Notes under the pieces: generated by a model | Told to the model about the DNA's origin: nothing | Database searches by the model: none | What the model saw: the letters and a program-made list of their open reading frames with translations, nothing else | Translations under genes and position numbers: made by a program | In this document: positions 18,297 through 25,678 of the stretch, piece by piece | Layout of the letters: every line of letters begins with the position of its first letter | Position numbering within the stretch: position 1 is the stretch's first letter | Origin: an uncultured Pelagibacteraceae bacterium | GTDB lineage: Bacteria; Pseudomonadota; Alphaproteobacteria; Pelagibacterales; Pelagibacteraceae | DNA: 36,972 nucleotides | Direction of reading: 5' to 3' | NCBI GenBank assembly: GCA_902534465.1 | Contig: CACAPU010000010.1 | Location: 1 to 36,972, forward strand

Positions 18297-19043
18297 ATGA
18301 ACTCGATTTCTCCTCATTTAAATATAATGATTAAAGCTTGTGAAAAGGCATCAAAAGTTATTATTAGAGATTTTGGGGAAATAGAAAATTTACAAGTAGC
18401 AAAAAAAGGTCCAAGGGATTTTGTAACTAAAACTGATAAAAGGGTTGAAGAAATTTTAATTGAAGAGTTGACGAAATCAAAAAAAAATTATTCTTTCCTT
18501 ACTGAGGAGAGCGGTAAAATTGAAAATAATGATAAAAATAAAATTTGGATAGTTGACCCAATAGACGGAACTACTAATTTTTTACATGGAATTCCTCATT
18601 TTGCAATATCTGTAGCACTTAAAATAGATGAAGAACTAAAATCTGCCTTAATTTTTGATCCAATAAAAAATGAGATATTTTTTGCGGAAAAAAATAATGG
18701 AGCTTATTATAACAATCATAGAATAAGAGTATCTAGCAAAAGTGATATAGAAGAATGTATATTTTCAACAGATCAGTATGGATTAAAGAGCATTTATCCT
18801 AATCTAAATATGCGTTGTACTGGGTGTGCAGCGCTTGACATGGCATATGTTGGATCAGGAAGATTAGACGGTTTTTTTAATAATAATATAAATTTTTGGG
18901 ATATAGCAGCTGGAATGCTGATTGTTCAAGAAGCTGGAGGATCAGCAAATGATATAAGCGGATATAATGATAATAATATAAATATAAGGGTAGCAAGTAG
19001 CAGCATATATGACAAAATGATGGAAAAACTAGTCAACTTTTAA
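18297..19043 (+). CDS. suhB: Inositol monophosphatase family protein (SuhB-like)
   Basis: Mg-dependent, lithium-sensitive type sugar phosphatase, 248 residues. Metal ligands are in the classic places: Glu70 in FLTEESG, Asp87 and Asp90 in WIVDPIDGTTNF, and Asp202 in WDIAAG. GPRDFVTKTDK at 38-48 is the N-terminal signature. It may hydrolyse inositol-1-phosphate or another sugar phosphate; SuhB also assists rRNA transcription in E. coli, but that is not visible from sequence. It starts 3 bp after efp. Confidence 0.94.
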   Translation: MNSISPHLNIMIKACEKASKVIIRDFGEIENLQVAKKGPRDFVTKTDKRVEEILIEELTKSKKNYSFLTEESGKIENNDKNKIWIVDPIDGTTNFLHGIPHFAISVALKIDEELKSALIFDPIKNEIFFAEKNNGAYYNNHRIRVSSKSDIEECIFSTDQYGLKSIYPNLNMRCTGCAALDMAYVGSGRLDGFFNNNINFWDIAAGMLIVQEAGGSANDISGYNDNNINIRVASSSIYDKMMEKLVNF

Positions 19044-19071
19044 TTGTTTTTGTTAAACTTTTTGCTATAAA
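19044..19071 (+). promoter_or_regulatory. Promoter directly before rpmE
   Basis: TTGTTT (19044-19049), a 16-bp spacer, then TATAAA (19066-19071). The -10 ends six bases before the rpmE ATG at 19078, so the expected transcription start falls on or next to the start codon. This could give a leaderless or nearly leaderless mRNA. No ribosome-binding site precedes the ATG. Confidence 0.5.
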
Positions 19072-19077
19072 GCCGCT

Positions 19078-19305
19078 ATGAAAAAAAACTTACATCCTAA
19101 TTACCATGCTATCAAAGTTGAGATGACTGATGGAACTCAGTTTGAGACAAAATCAACTTGGGGAACCGAAGGGGATATACTTAAACTTGAAATAGATCCA
19201 AAATCTCACTCTGCGTGGACTGGTGGCAAACAAAAAATACTTGATAAAGGTAGAGTAAGTAAATTTAATAAGAAGTTTCAAAACTTTAGATCAGATAATA
19301 AATAA
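19078..19305 (+). CDS. rpmE: 50S ribosomal protein L31, cysteine-free form
   Basis: 75-residue bL31 with [20 protein letters not shown] and STWGTEGD, ending in a basic tail. It has no cysteine, so it lacks the zinc-binding CxxC motif, as in other alphaproteobacterial L31 proteins. A promoter lies immediately upstream. Its stop shares one base with the following start (TAATG). Confidence 0.96.
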   Translation: MKKNLHPNYHAIKVEMTDGTQFETKSTWGTEGDILKLEIDPKSHSAWTGGKQKILDKGRVSKFNKKFQNFRSDNK

Positions 19306-19871
19306 TGAATAATGCCCCACTAATGCCTATGGCAACTGCTGTTTGGCTAGTTGAAAACACTGCTTTAACATTTAAACAAATAGCAGAATTTTGTAAATTG
19401 CACGAAGTTGAGATTCAAGGAATAGCTGATGGTGAAGTTGCAAAAGGGATCGTTGGTTATAACCCCATTATAGCCGGTCAAGTAACAAGAGAAGAGATAG
19501 AACTTTCATCTAAAGATTCTAATAGACCCTTAGCTTTAAATATTAATGATATTGAAATAGAAAGTAATGAAAAAAAATCAAAAAAATATATTCCTTTATC
19601 TAAAAGACAGGATAAACCAGACTCTGCTCTTTGGTTAATAAAACAACATTCAATCTTAAAAGACTCCCAAATAGCAAAATTAGTTGGCATTACTAAAAAC
19701 TCAGTGACAGCGATAAAAAATAAAAGTTACTGGAATTTTAATAATTTAACCGCGAAAGATCCAGTTGCTATGGGTTTATTTACACAAAAAGATCTTATAA
19801 AAGAACTTGAAAAAGCAGAAAGAAGAATAAAAAGAGAAAAAAAAGAAAAAGAAAAAGCAGAGATTTCTTAA
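19305..19871 (+). CDS. trcR: DUF1013 family regulator (TrcR-type)
   Basis: 188-residue alphaproteobacterial protein of the DUF1013 family, which I recall being annotated as the cell-cycle transcriptional regulator TrcR. It begins [20 protein letters not shown] and has two helix-turn-helix-like stretches: TFKQIAEFCKLHEVEIQGIA (residues 23-42), and DSQIAKLVGITKNSVTAIKN in the second half. It ends in a Lys/Glu-rich helix. The family is recognised by its strongly conserved opening; its targets here are unknown. It is coupled to rpmE by a 1-nt overlap and lies in a translation-gene cluster. Confidence 0.85.
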   Translation: MNNAPLMPMATAVWLVENTALTFKQIAEFCKLHEVEIQGIADGEVAKGIVGYNPIIAGQVTREEIELSSKDSNRPLALNINDIEIESNEKKSKKYIPLSKRQDKPDSALWLIKQHSILKDSQIAKLVGITKNSVTAIKNKSYWNFNNLTAKDPVAMGLFTQKDLIKELEKAERRIKREKKEKEKAEIS

Positions 19872-19878
19872 AGTAAAT

Positions 19879-19944
19879 ATGAAAAATAATAGACAAATAA
19901 AATATAAAGTGTTACCTAATCCGCTTTTTGGAGGTATTTATTAA
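19879..19944 (+). CDS. Possible 21-codon leader peptide before rpsU
   Basis: An ATG at 19879 opens a frame of 21 codons whose TAA (19942-19944) overlaps the proposed AUU start of rpsU by one base, the arrangement used in translational coupling. Its last codons contain the GGAGG of rpsU. There is only a weak purine stretch before its own ATG. It may be chance in AT-rich DNA. Confidence 0.25.
   Translation: MKNNRQIKYKVLPNPLFGGIY
19930..19934 (+). promoter_or_regulatory. rpsU: Perfect Shine-Dalgarno (GGAGG) that sets the rpsU start
   Basis: GGAGG lies 5 nt upstream of the in-frame ATT at 19940. Most genes in this window have weak or no such site. ACCT at 19914-19917 could pair with AGGT at 19932-19935 and mask it, a small structure compatible with regulation but unproven. 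Confidence 0.6.
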
Positions 19945-20134
19945 AATAGAAGTAAAAGATAACAATATTGAGCAAGCTTTGAGAGTTTTAAAAAGAAAAC
20001 TCCAAAGAGATGGTTTTTTTAAAATTATTAAACTTAAAAATAATTATGAAAAACCATCTGAGAAGAAAAAAAGAATACTTCAAGAAAATATTAAAAGAGT
20101 AAAAAAATTAAATAAGCTAAAAAATAGAATTTAA
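19940..20134 (+). CDS. rpsU: 30S ribosomal protein S21, apparent AUU start
   Basis: bS21 helps mRNA binding near the anti-Shine-Dalgarno end of 16S rRNA. The protein reads xKIEVKDNNIEQALRVLKRK, then NYEKPSEKKKR and a basic tail, as in alphaproteobacterial S21, which usually begins MxVxVRDNN. Counting back from DNN puts residue 1 on an ATT codon at 19940, five bases after a perfect GGAGG. The only standard in-frame alternative is a TTG at 19928, which overlaps that GGAGG and would add four residues with no ribosome-binding site. I therefore choose AUU, giving 64 residues. A base error (ATT for ATG) is possible. The tRNA gene starts 4 bp after the stop. Confidence 0.8.
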   Translation: MKIEVKDNNIEQALRVLKRKLQRDGFFKIIKLKNNYEKPSEKKKRILQENIKRVKKLNKLKNRI

Positions 20135-20138
20135 TAAT

Positions 20139-20215
20139 CGCGGGGTGGAGCAGCCTGGTAGCTCGCAAGGCTCATAACCTTGAGGTCGGCGGTTCAAATC
20201 CGTCCCCCGCAACCA
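20139..20215 (+). tRNA. Initiator tRNA-fMet (anticodon CAU)
   Basis: A complete 77-nt cloverleaf with encoded CCA. The acceptor stem GCGGGG pairs with CCCCGC and is preceded by an unpaired C1 opposite A72, the hallmark of bacterial initiator tRNA. The anticodon loop CTCATAA carries CAU, flanked by the stem CAAGG/CCTTG. The T arm has GTTCAAATC. It begins 4 bp after rpsU and ends 3 bp before the converging tal stop, so it is probably processed from the rpmE-rpsU transcript. Confidence 0.97.
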
Positions 20216-20218
20216 AAT

Positions 20219-20911
20219 CTATAAATTAAATTTAGATTTTTTCGTATCCTTTAGAAAACCTTTTACAGTATCTATTGTAAGTTTATGAAAACTTTTTCCA
20301 AATTTTTCAATTTTTTCAATTAACAATGGTGGCACTGTAATTATATGACAACCTAATTCTCTTGCCTGCAAATAATTGTAAGGTTCTCGAGTGCTTGCCC
20401 ATAAAATTTCTACATTTTTAAATTTTTTTGAAATTTTAATACTTTTTTTAAATTGAGGAATTGGATCCTTTCCAGCATCTGCCATTCGACCCGCAAATAT
20501 AGAAATAATAACTTTGGATTTTTTATCAATATTTTCTAAAATTTTTTGTGTCTGTTTTGCGGTGTATACTGCTGTAATATTCAATTTAATTTTATTTTTA
20601 TTTAAATTTTTTATTACTTGGCCCATAAATTTTCCATTTGAATTAGTAACTGGAACTTTAACATAAACATTTCGACCCCATTTACTGATTTTATTACCTT
20701 GTAAGATCATATTTTTAACATCATCAGCAAAAACCTCGCAAGAAACAGGTTTTTTTGTTATTTTAAGAATTTTTTTTGAGTATTTAGCGTAATTCTTTGC
20801 ACCAGCTTTTCTCATTAAGCTTGGGTTGGTAGTAAAACCTCTAACTATTTTCTTTTGGTTAAATTTATTAATTAAGTTTATATCAGCAATATCACAGAAA
20901 ATTTTAGTCAA
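20219..20911 (-). CDS. tal: Transaldolase (short, TalC/MipB type)
   Basis: Class I Schiff-base enzyme of the pentose phosphate pathway; 230 residues, the length of the compact TalC/fructose-6-phosphate aldolase group. Visible: FCDIADI at the start, GFTTNPSLM at 25-33, the likely Schiff-base Lys85 in YVKVPV, NITAVYTAKQ, and SIFAGRMADAGKDP. It starts at TTG (20911), directly abutting the pntB stop, with no suitable ATG nearby. Whether it acts as transaldolase or F6P aldolase cannot be decided here; transaldolase fits the presence of tkt. Confidence 0.9.
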   Translation of the reverse strand: MTKIFCDIADINLINKFNQKKIVRGFTTNPSLMRKAGAKNYAKYSKKILKITKKPVSCEVFADDVKNMILQGNKISKWGRNVYVKVPVTNSNGKFMGQVIKNLNKNKIKLNITAVYTAKQTQKILENIDKKSKVIISIFAGRMADAGKDPIPQFKKSIKISKKFKNVEILWASTREPYNYLQARELGCHIITVPPLLIEKIEKFGKSFHKLTIDTVKGFLKDTKKSKFNL

Positions 20912-22306
20912 TTATAAACTCTTTACTATTTCTTCAGTCATTTTTTTTGCATCTGCAAATAACATTAAGGTATTATCTCTGTAAAAAAGATCATTATCAA
21001 TTCCCGCATATCCTGGTGACAAACTTCTTTTTACAAATAAGACCGATTTACTTTTTTCAACATCTAATACTGGCATTCCATATATTGGACTTTGAGGATC
21101 TGATTTTGCCACAGGATTAGTAACATCATTAGCTCCAATTACGTATGCAACATCACAATTTGCAAAATCATTATTTATTTCTTCTAGTTCAAAAACCTCA
21201 TCATATGGTACGTTGGCTTCTGCTAATAAAACATTCATGTGTCCAGGCATTCTTCCAGCAACAGGATGAATAGCATAAGATACTTTGACTCCGTTTTTTT
21301 TTAAAGCATCTACCATCTCTCTTAAAGCATGTTGAGCTTGTGCAACTGCCATTCCATATCCAGGAACAATTATGACTGAAGATGCATTTTTCATTAAAAA
21401 AGCAGCGTCATCCGCATTTCCATTTTTTACAGGTTTTTGTTCTAAATTTTTAGAGTTTGAAGCTTGTTCAGTTGCCCCCCAACCACCAAGTATTACATTA
21501 AAAAATGATCTATTCATGCCTTTACACATTATATAAGAAAGGATTGCTCCAGAAGATCCAACTAAAGCTCCAGTAATAATCAACGCTGAATTTTCTAATG
21601 TGAAACCTATCCCAGCTGCTGCCCAACCAGAGTAAGAATTTAACATCGAAATCACAACAGGCATATCTGCCCCTCCAATTGGTATTATTAACAAGACTCC
21701 AACAACAAAAGATATTATTACAATAGACCAAAAAACATTAGATAGTTGTGATATACATAAGTAATAAATTAAAAGTATAATCGTTATTCCTAATACTAAA
21801 TTTATTAAGTGCTGACCTTTGAATGTTATTGGTGATCCAGACATTATTCCTCTTAATTTAAAAAAAGCAATTATTGATCCTGAAAAAGTTATTGCACCAA
21901 TAGCTGCACCCAGAGACATTTCAATTAAACTGGCAAGCTTTATGTTACCAACGTCACCAAGACCAAACGCAATTGGTTTTAAGAAAGCTGAAATAGCAAC
22001 GAAAACAGCAGCGAGACCAACGAGACTGTGAAAACCTGCAACAAGTTCAGGCATAGCTGTCATTGGTATTTTAAAAGCAATAAAAGCTCCAATCGATCCA
22101 CCTATTAAAAGAAAAATCAATACATAAATAAAACCTGGTCCAAAATTTCCTATTGATAAAAATGTTACTATTATTGCAATTGCCATACCTAAAATACCAA
22201 AATAGTTTCCTTGCCTTGACGTTTCAGGAGAGGATAAGCCTCGTAGAGCCAATATAAATAGAATCCCTGAGATTAGATAAAATAGTGCTGATAAATTAGC
22301 TGACAT
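20912..22306 (-). CDS. pntB: NAD(P) transhydrogenase subunit beta
   Basis: The proton-translocating transhydrogenase reduces NADP with NADH, driven by the proton gradient. This 464-residue subunit has eight or nine membrane helices in its first ~280 residues (domain II). The NADP-binding domain III follows, with [39 protein letters not shown] and [13 protein letters not shown], ending in the family's KRSL...YAGIDNDLF region. It is 2 bp after pntAb in the pntAa-pntAb-pntB operon. Confidence 0.97.
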   Translation of the reverse strand: MSANLSALFYLISGILFILALRGLSSPETSRQGNYFGILGMAIAIIVTFLSIGNFGPGFIYVLIFLLIGGSIGAFIAFKIPMTAMPELVAGFHSLVGLAAVFVAISAFLKPIAFGLGDVGNIKLASLIEMSLGAAIGAITFSGSIIAFFKLRGIMSGSPITFKGQHLINLVLGITIILLIYYLCISQLSNVFWSIVIISFVVGVLLIIPIGGADMPVVISMLNSYSGWAAAGIGFTLENSALIITGALVGSSGAILSYIMCKGMNRSFFNVILGGWGATEQASNSKNLEQKPVKNGNADDAAFLMKNASSVIIVPGYGMAVAQAQHALREMVDALKKNGVKVSYAIHPVAGRMPGHMNVLLAEANVPYDEVFELEEINNDFANCDVAYVIGANDVTNPVAKSDPQSPIYGMPVLDVEKSKSVLFVKRSLSPGYAGIDNDLFYRDNTLMLFADAKKMTEEIVKSL

Positions 22307-22308
22307 AA

Positions 22309-22611
22309 TTATTTTTTCTTCTTTTTATACATTTGCAACATTCTTTGAGTTACAAGAAAACCACCAAAAATGTTAACAGCAGCTAAAATTATTGCAAAAA
22401 AACCAAAAATGTTTGATGTTTCAAAGATTTTTTCTGAGGATCCTGCCAAAGCTGCAATGATAGCTCCAACAATTATCACTGAGGATATAGCATTTGTGAC
22501 TGACATCAGAGGTGTATGTAAAGATGGAGTAACGCTCCATACAACATAATACCCAACAAAAATTGATAAAATAAATATACTAAGTCTAAATATAAAAGGA
22601 TCTATTTCCAT
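22309..22611 (-). CDS. pntAb: NAD(P) transhydrogenase subunit alpha part 2
   Basis: 100-residue membrane protein giving the first helices of the transhydrogenase membrane domain. Helices lie near 7-25, 35-57 and 65-89; [17 protein letters not shown] forms the end. The alpha subunit is split in two, as in many alphaproteobacteria. Its start overlaps the last base of the pntAa stop. Confidence 0.96.
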   Translation of the reverse strand: MEIDPFIFRLSIFILSIFVGYYVVWSVTPSLHTPLMSVTNAISSVIIVGAIIAALAGSSEKIFETSNIFGFFAIILAAVNIFGGFLVTQRMLQMYKKKKK

Positions 22612-23699
22612 TATTCCAACATTGTTTTCTTTATTATTTCATCTTCTAAATTTATTTCAAAGGATTTTTTTTCATTATTGAATAAATTATTTACAAAATT
22701 AAAAATATTTTTTGCATAAAGGCTTGACGCTGATGTTGGGAGTTTATTTAAAATATTTGCCTCGCCCATTATTTTCACACCATTGCTGTCTACAACTTCA
22801 TTAACCTTTGTTAATTCAGAGTTTCCACCCTGAGATGCTGCTAAGTCATAGATTACTGATCCACTCTGCATAACATCAATCATATCTTTTTTAATAATTA
22901 TCGGAGCTGTTTTTCCTGGTATTAGTGCTGTACATATTACAATATCTGTTTTTTTTAATGTCTCCTTTAATAATCCTTCCTGTTTTTTTTTAAAATCCTC
23001 TGAAGCCTCCTTAGCATATCCACCCTCTGTCTCTAAATTTTCTGCTCCCTCAACAGTTAAAAATTTTCCTCCTAAACTTTCAACTTGCTCTTTTGATGCT
23101 AATCTTACATCAGTAGCATAAACAATTGCACCCATTCGTTTGGCAGTTGCTATAGCTTGTAAACCAGCAACTCCTGCTCCAACAACTAAAACTTTTGCAG
23201 CAGAAATAGTGCCTGCAGCAGTCATCATCATTGGTATCGCTTTTTGAAAAAAAGCAAAAGCGTCAACAACTGCTTTATATCCTGCTAAATTTGCTTGTGA
23301 AGATAATATATCCATTGATTGTGCTCTTGTAATTCTTGGTAAAAGTTCAAGTGAAAAACATTTTACATCTCTTGAAATTAAATCTTTTAAAATATGCTGG
23401 TTTAAATGTGGACTCAGTACCCCAATAAGAATTTTCCCTTTATCTATTTTGCCTATATTTTCATTGTTTGGAAGATTCATTTGTATAAACATATCTGAGT
23501 TTTTAATAACCTCTTCATCACTTTTGAATAAAGTTGCACCCTCTTCTTTATAGATTTGATCAGTTATTCCTAAATGTAATGCATAATTTTCACTTAAATA
23601 AACCTTTAATCCAAGAGATTTATATTTTTTAACTATGTCAGGTGTAATAGCTACTCGGTTTTCAAGTTTTCTATCTTCTGATATTGAACCAACTATCAT
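22611..23699 (-). CDS. pntAa: NAD(P) transhydrogenase subunit alpha part 1 (NAD-binding)
   Basis: Soluble NAD(H)-binding domain I, 362 residues, related to alanine dehydrogenase. Visible: ENRVAITPDIVKKYKSLGL near the N-terminus, the dinucleotide loop VVGAGVAGLQAIATAKRMGA at about residues 171-190, ATDVR, GGYAKEASEDF, and CTALIPGKTAPIII. It is the first gene of the pnt operon; rpmJ lies 21 bp upstream on the same strand. Confidence 0.97.
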   Translation of the reverse strand: MIVGSISEDRKLENRVAITPDIVKKYKSLGLKVYLSENYALHLGITDQIYKEEGATLFKSDEEVIKNSDMFIQMNLPNNENIGKIDKGKILIGVLSPHLNQHILKDLISRDVKCFSLELLPRITRAQSMDILSSQANLAGYKAVVDAFAFFQKAIPMMMTAAGTISAAKVLVVGAGVAGLQAIATAKRMGAIVYATDVRLASKEQVESLGGKFLTVEGAENLETEGGYAKEASEDFKKKQEGLLKETLKKTDIVICTALIPGKTAPIIIKKDMIDVMQSGSVIYDLAASQGGNSELTKVNEVVDSNGVKIMGEANILNKLPTSASSLYAKNIFNFVNNLFNNEKKSFEINLEDEIIKKTMLE

Positions 23700-23720
23700 A
23701 TCTTTAATATGATCCAGACA

Positions 23721-23846
23721 TTATTTTTGTCTAGCTTTGAATTTTGGGTTTTTTTTATTAATTATGTAAACTCTTCCTCTTCTTCTAACTAACTTTGAAT
23801 TAAGGTCTCTTTTTTTTAATGATTTAAGTGAACTTGCAATTTTCAT
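23721..23846 (-). CDS. rpmJ: 50S ribosomal protein L36, cysteine-free form
   Basis: A 41-codon gene: [16 protein letters not shown], then [20 protein letters not shown] and ARQK. The [10 protein letters not shown] core identifies bL36. The zinc-binding cysteines of the classic form are absent, as in other alphaproteobacterial L36 proteins. It sits 3 bp after the epimerase stop and 21 bp before pntAa, on the same strand as the 5S rRNA gene. Confidence 0.95.
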   Translation of the reverse strand: MKIASSLKSLKKRDLNSKLVRRRGRVYIINKKNPKFKARQK

Positions 23847-23849
23847 AAT

Positions 23850-24734
23850 TTAAATTTTAGTCTTAATAAACGAAGAAACATAATCTTTCAAACTTATTTT
23901 TCCAAATCGTCTAAAAACTCTGTTATTTCTTGACATATTTGTCAAAGCTGAGGCATATCTCTCACCTTCTCTAGCTGGTAAGTACAAAATTTTACTTTTA
24001 AACATTTTTGCTACATCAATTATTTTGTAACTTTCTTTATGTGATATGCTATAATAAGAACACTTATTAGCTTTCCAGGCGTCATAACAAACTTTAACTG
24101 TATCCGAAATATGTGTAAATCTTCTTGATTGAGTACCAGGTTTAACCACTGTAAGTGGCTTTCCTTTTTTATACTGATTTTCGAAAATTCCTATAACTGT
24201 AGCCATCTCACCATCATTGATTTGTCGACTACCATAAACATTATAAAAATATATTATTTCGAATTTTAAATTAAACCATTTTTTTAAATTTTCCAACAAC
24301 TCAAGGTTTTTTGACTTTGTAAATGCATAAGGAGATAGATTTCTATCATTACCACCATTACCAAGACTTGCAGAGGTTGCAGAATAAATTAATTTTATTT
24401 TGTTATCTAAGCAAAATTTAAAAACTTCTTTTGTACCAACTGCATTTGAATGAAAACATTGGTTAAAATATTTAAAACTTTTAAAAATTCTAGCAAATTC
24501 ACCAAAATGGAAAAGAGTAATTATATTTTTTCTATACCTATTAAGTATCTTATAAATATTTGAAGTATCTCCTCTTACGTATTTTACTTTGTGAGATTTA
24601 ATGTGATTTTTAGTTGACCCACTAGAATAGTTGTCTAAGCTTAATATATTATAATTAGTTCTTTTTATAAGAAAATCAATTAAATTGGAGCCAATAAACC
24701 CAGCTCCTCCAGTAATTACAATAAATTTTTTCAT
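23850..24734 (-). CDS. NAD-dependent sugar-nucleotide epimerase (GalE-like)
   Basis: Extended short-chain dehydrogenase, 294 residues. It has the dinucleotide loop TGGAGFIGSN (8-17) and the catalytic Tyr136-x3-Lys140 in YAFTK, with SATSAS at 118-123. NVYGSRQ and a Gly-Thr-Gln-Ser-Arg-Arg-Phe stretch follow. It is shorter than GalE (about 330). Substrate cannot be told; it probably makes a nucleotide sugar for surface glycans. Its ATG is only 6 bp from the end of the 5S rRNA gene, so any leader is essentially the 5S RNA itself. It separates 5S from rpmJ, as if inserted at the island boundary. Confidence 0.88.
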   Translation of the reverse strand: MKKFIVITGGAGFIGSNLIDFLIKRTNYNILSLDNYSSGSTKNHIKSHKVKYVRGDTSNIYKILNRYRKNIITLFHFGEFARIFKSFKYFNQCFHSNAVGTKEVFKFCLDNKIKLIYSATSASLGNGGNDRNLSPYAFTKSKNLELLENLKKWFNLKFEIIYFYNVYGSRQINDGEMATVIGIFENQYKKGKPLTVVKPGTQSRRFTHISDTVKVCYDAWKANKCSYYSISHKESYKIIDVAKMFKSKILYLPAREGERYASALTNMSRNNRVFRRFGKISLKDYVSSFIKTKI

Positions 24735-24740
24735 CTGGAT

Positions 24741-24859
24741 AAGCCTGGCAATGTCCTACTCTTCCATGCCTTAAGACAAAGTACCATCGGCGCTGAAAGG
24801 CTTAACTTCCGAGTTCGGAATGGGATCGGGTGTAACACTTTCGCAATAATCACCAGGCA
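24741..24859 (-). rRNA. rrf: 5S ribosomal RNA
   Basis: On the minus strand the sequence opens TGCCTGGTG and closes CATTGCCAGGC. The terminal helix GCCTGG/CCAGGC pairs the ends. The conserved core CCGATCCCATTCCGAACTCG is present, followed by GAAGTTAAGC and CGATGGTACT. Length is about 118 nt. No 23S or 16S gene is near, so it is detached from the main rRNA operon. A promoter lies directly upstream. End positions are accurate to about two bases. Confidence 0.97.
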
Positions 24860-24864
24860 AAAAA

Positions 24865-24892
24865 CTTATATATAAAAATTTTAGTCTGTAAA
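24865..24892 (-). promoter_or_regulatory. Promoter of the stand-alone 5S rRNA gene
   Basis: Minus-strand TTTACA (24887-24892), a 16-bp spacer and TATAAG (24865-24870). Six T residues follow, then the first G of the 5S gene. The spacing puts the start of transcription at the 5' end of 5S. It fills the 48-bp gap after the hypothetical gene and shows how a 5S gene detached from 16S-23S can be expressed. Confidence 0.6.
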
Positions 24893-24907
24893 GCATTAAG
24901 TTCAGAA

Positions 24908-25678
24908 TTAACCATGATAAACGTCGATATAATTATTCCTATAGTTAAATATAATTGGCCTTATTAACATTGAATTTGATTTAATTTTAACAATATTGTT
25001 ATCTTTTGTATCTATTATTTTTGTCTGACCAATATCAAGTTCTGTGACTAAAAAGTTCAAATCTATATTGATTTTAGAGTTGCAATTATTGATAAGTATA
25101 ATTTCAGTCTTATCAAATTCCATATTATTTTGCACTTGATAAATATACTTTTTATAAACTGAGCTTGCGCCAAGCCCAAATTCTATTTTATTTCCTGTAA
25201 AACTTTTAGAAGCAGAGTGTAAATTTCCATGAACAAATGAAGGTAAAGAGTTTTTGAAAGAATAACCTGTATAACAACTATTTCTTATATTTGTATTAAG
25301 ATTTCTTGCTGTTTCATGAAATATAAAAAATGATCCAAATCCTTTTTCTATCTTAAGAAATTCTTGATCAATTACTAAACTATTATGATCTCTTATATGA
25401 TTGTTTTGATGAGTTTTTATTAAATTAAATTTATCATCATAAATAAGAATTAATACTTTTGAAGTTTTTTCACCGTAGAAAATATTTAGTATATCTGAAT
25501 ACTTGAATATTGTTTTAAAATCGCTGTCAACTCGCCAAAAAAAACCATCTGAAACTGAATAACCTGTTTTAGAATAATCAAATAATAAATGTGACGGTTT
25601 GATATTAAGTAAATTTCTTATTTTCTTTGCAGTTTTATTTCTTATCAAACTATTGAATGATTTTAGCTTTAATTTCAT
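24908..25678 (-). CDS. Protein of unknown function (island edge)
   Basis: I do not recognise this 256-residue protein. It has no signal peptide or membrane segment. A basic N-terminus (KLKLKSFNSLIRNKTAKKIR) precedes a region predicted to be mostly beta strand, with many aromatic residues and several His (FFIFHETARN, SFVHGNLHSASKSF). It ends NYRNNYIDVYHG. It overlaps the next upstream gene by 29 nt, and the two, equal in length, may be distant relatives: both finish with a PI(I/F)-rich strand followed by a His-containing end. Its position beside glycan genes suggests a role in surface carbohydrate synthesis or modification, by context only. Confidence 0.7.
   Translation of the reverse strand: MKLKLKSFNSLIRNKTAKKIRNLLNIKPSHLLFDYSKTGYSVSDGFFWRVDSDFKTIFKYSDILNIFYGEKTSKVLILIYDDKFNLIKTHQNNHIRDHNSLVIDQEFLKIEKGFGSFFIFHETARNLNTNIRNSCYTGYSFKNSLPSFVHGNLHSASKSFTGNKIEFGLGASSVYKKYIYQVQNNMEFDKTEIILINNCNSKINIDLNFLVTELDIGQTKIIDTKDNNIVKIKSNSMLIRPIIFNYRNNYIDVYHG

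Noticed and set aside
19928..19939. TTG start for rpsU
   Set aside because: It overlaps the GGAGG itself, has no upstream ribosome-binding site, and adds residues absent from the family.
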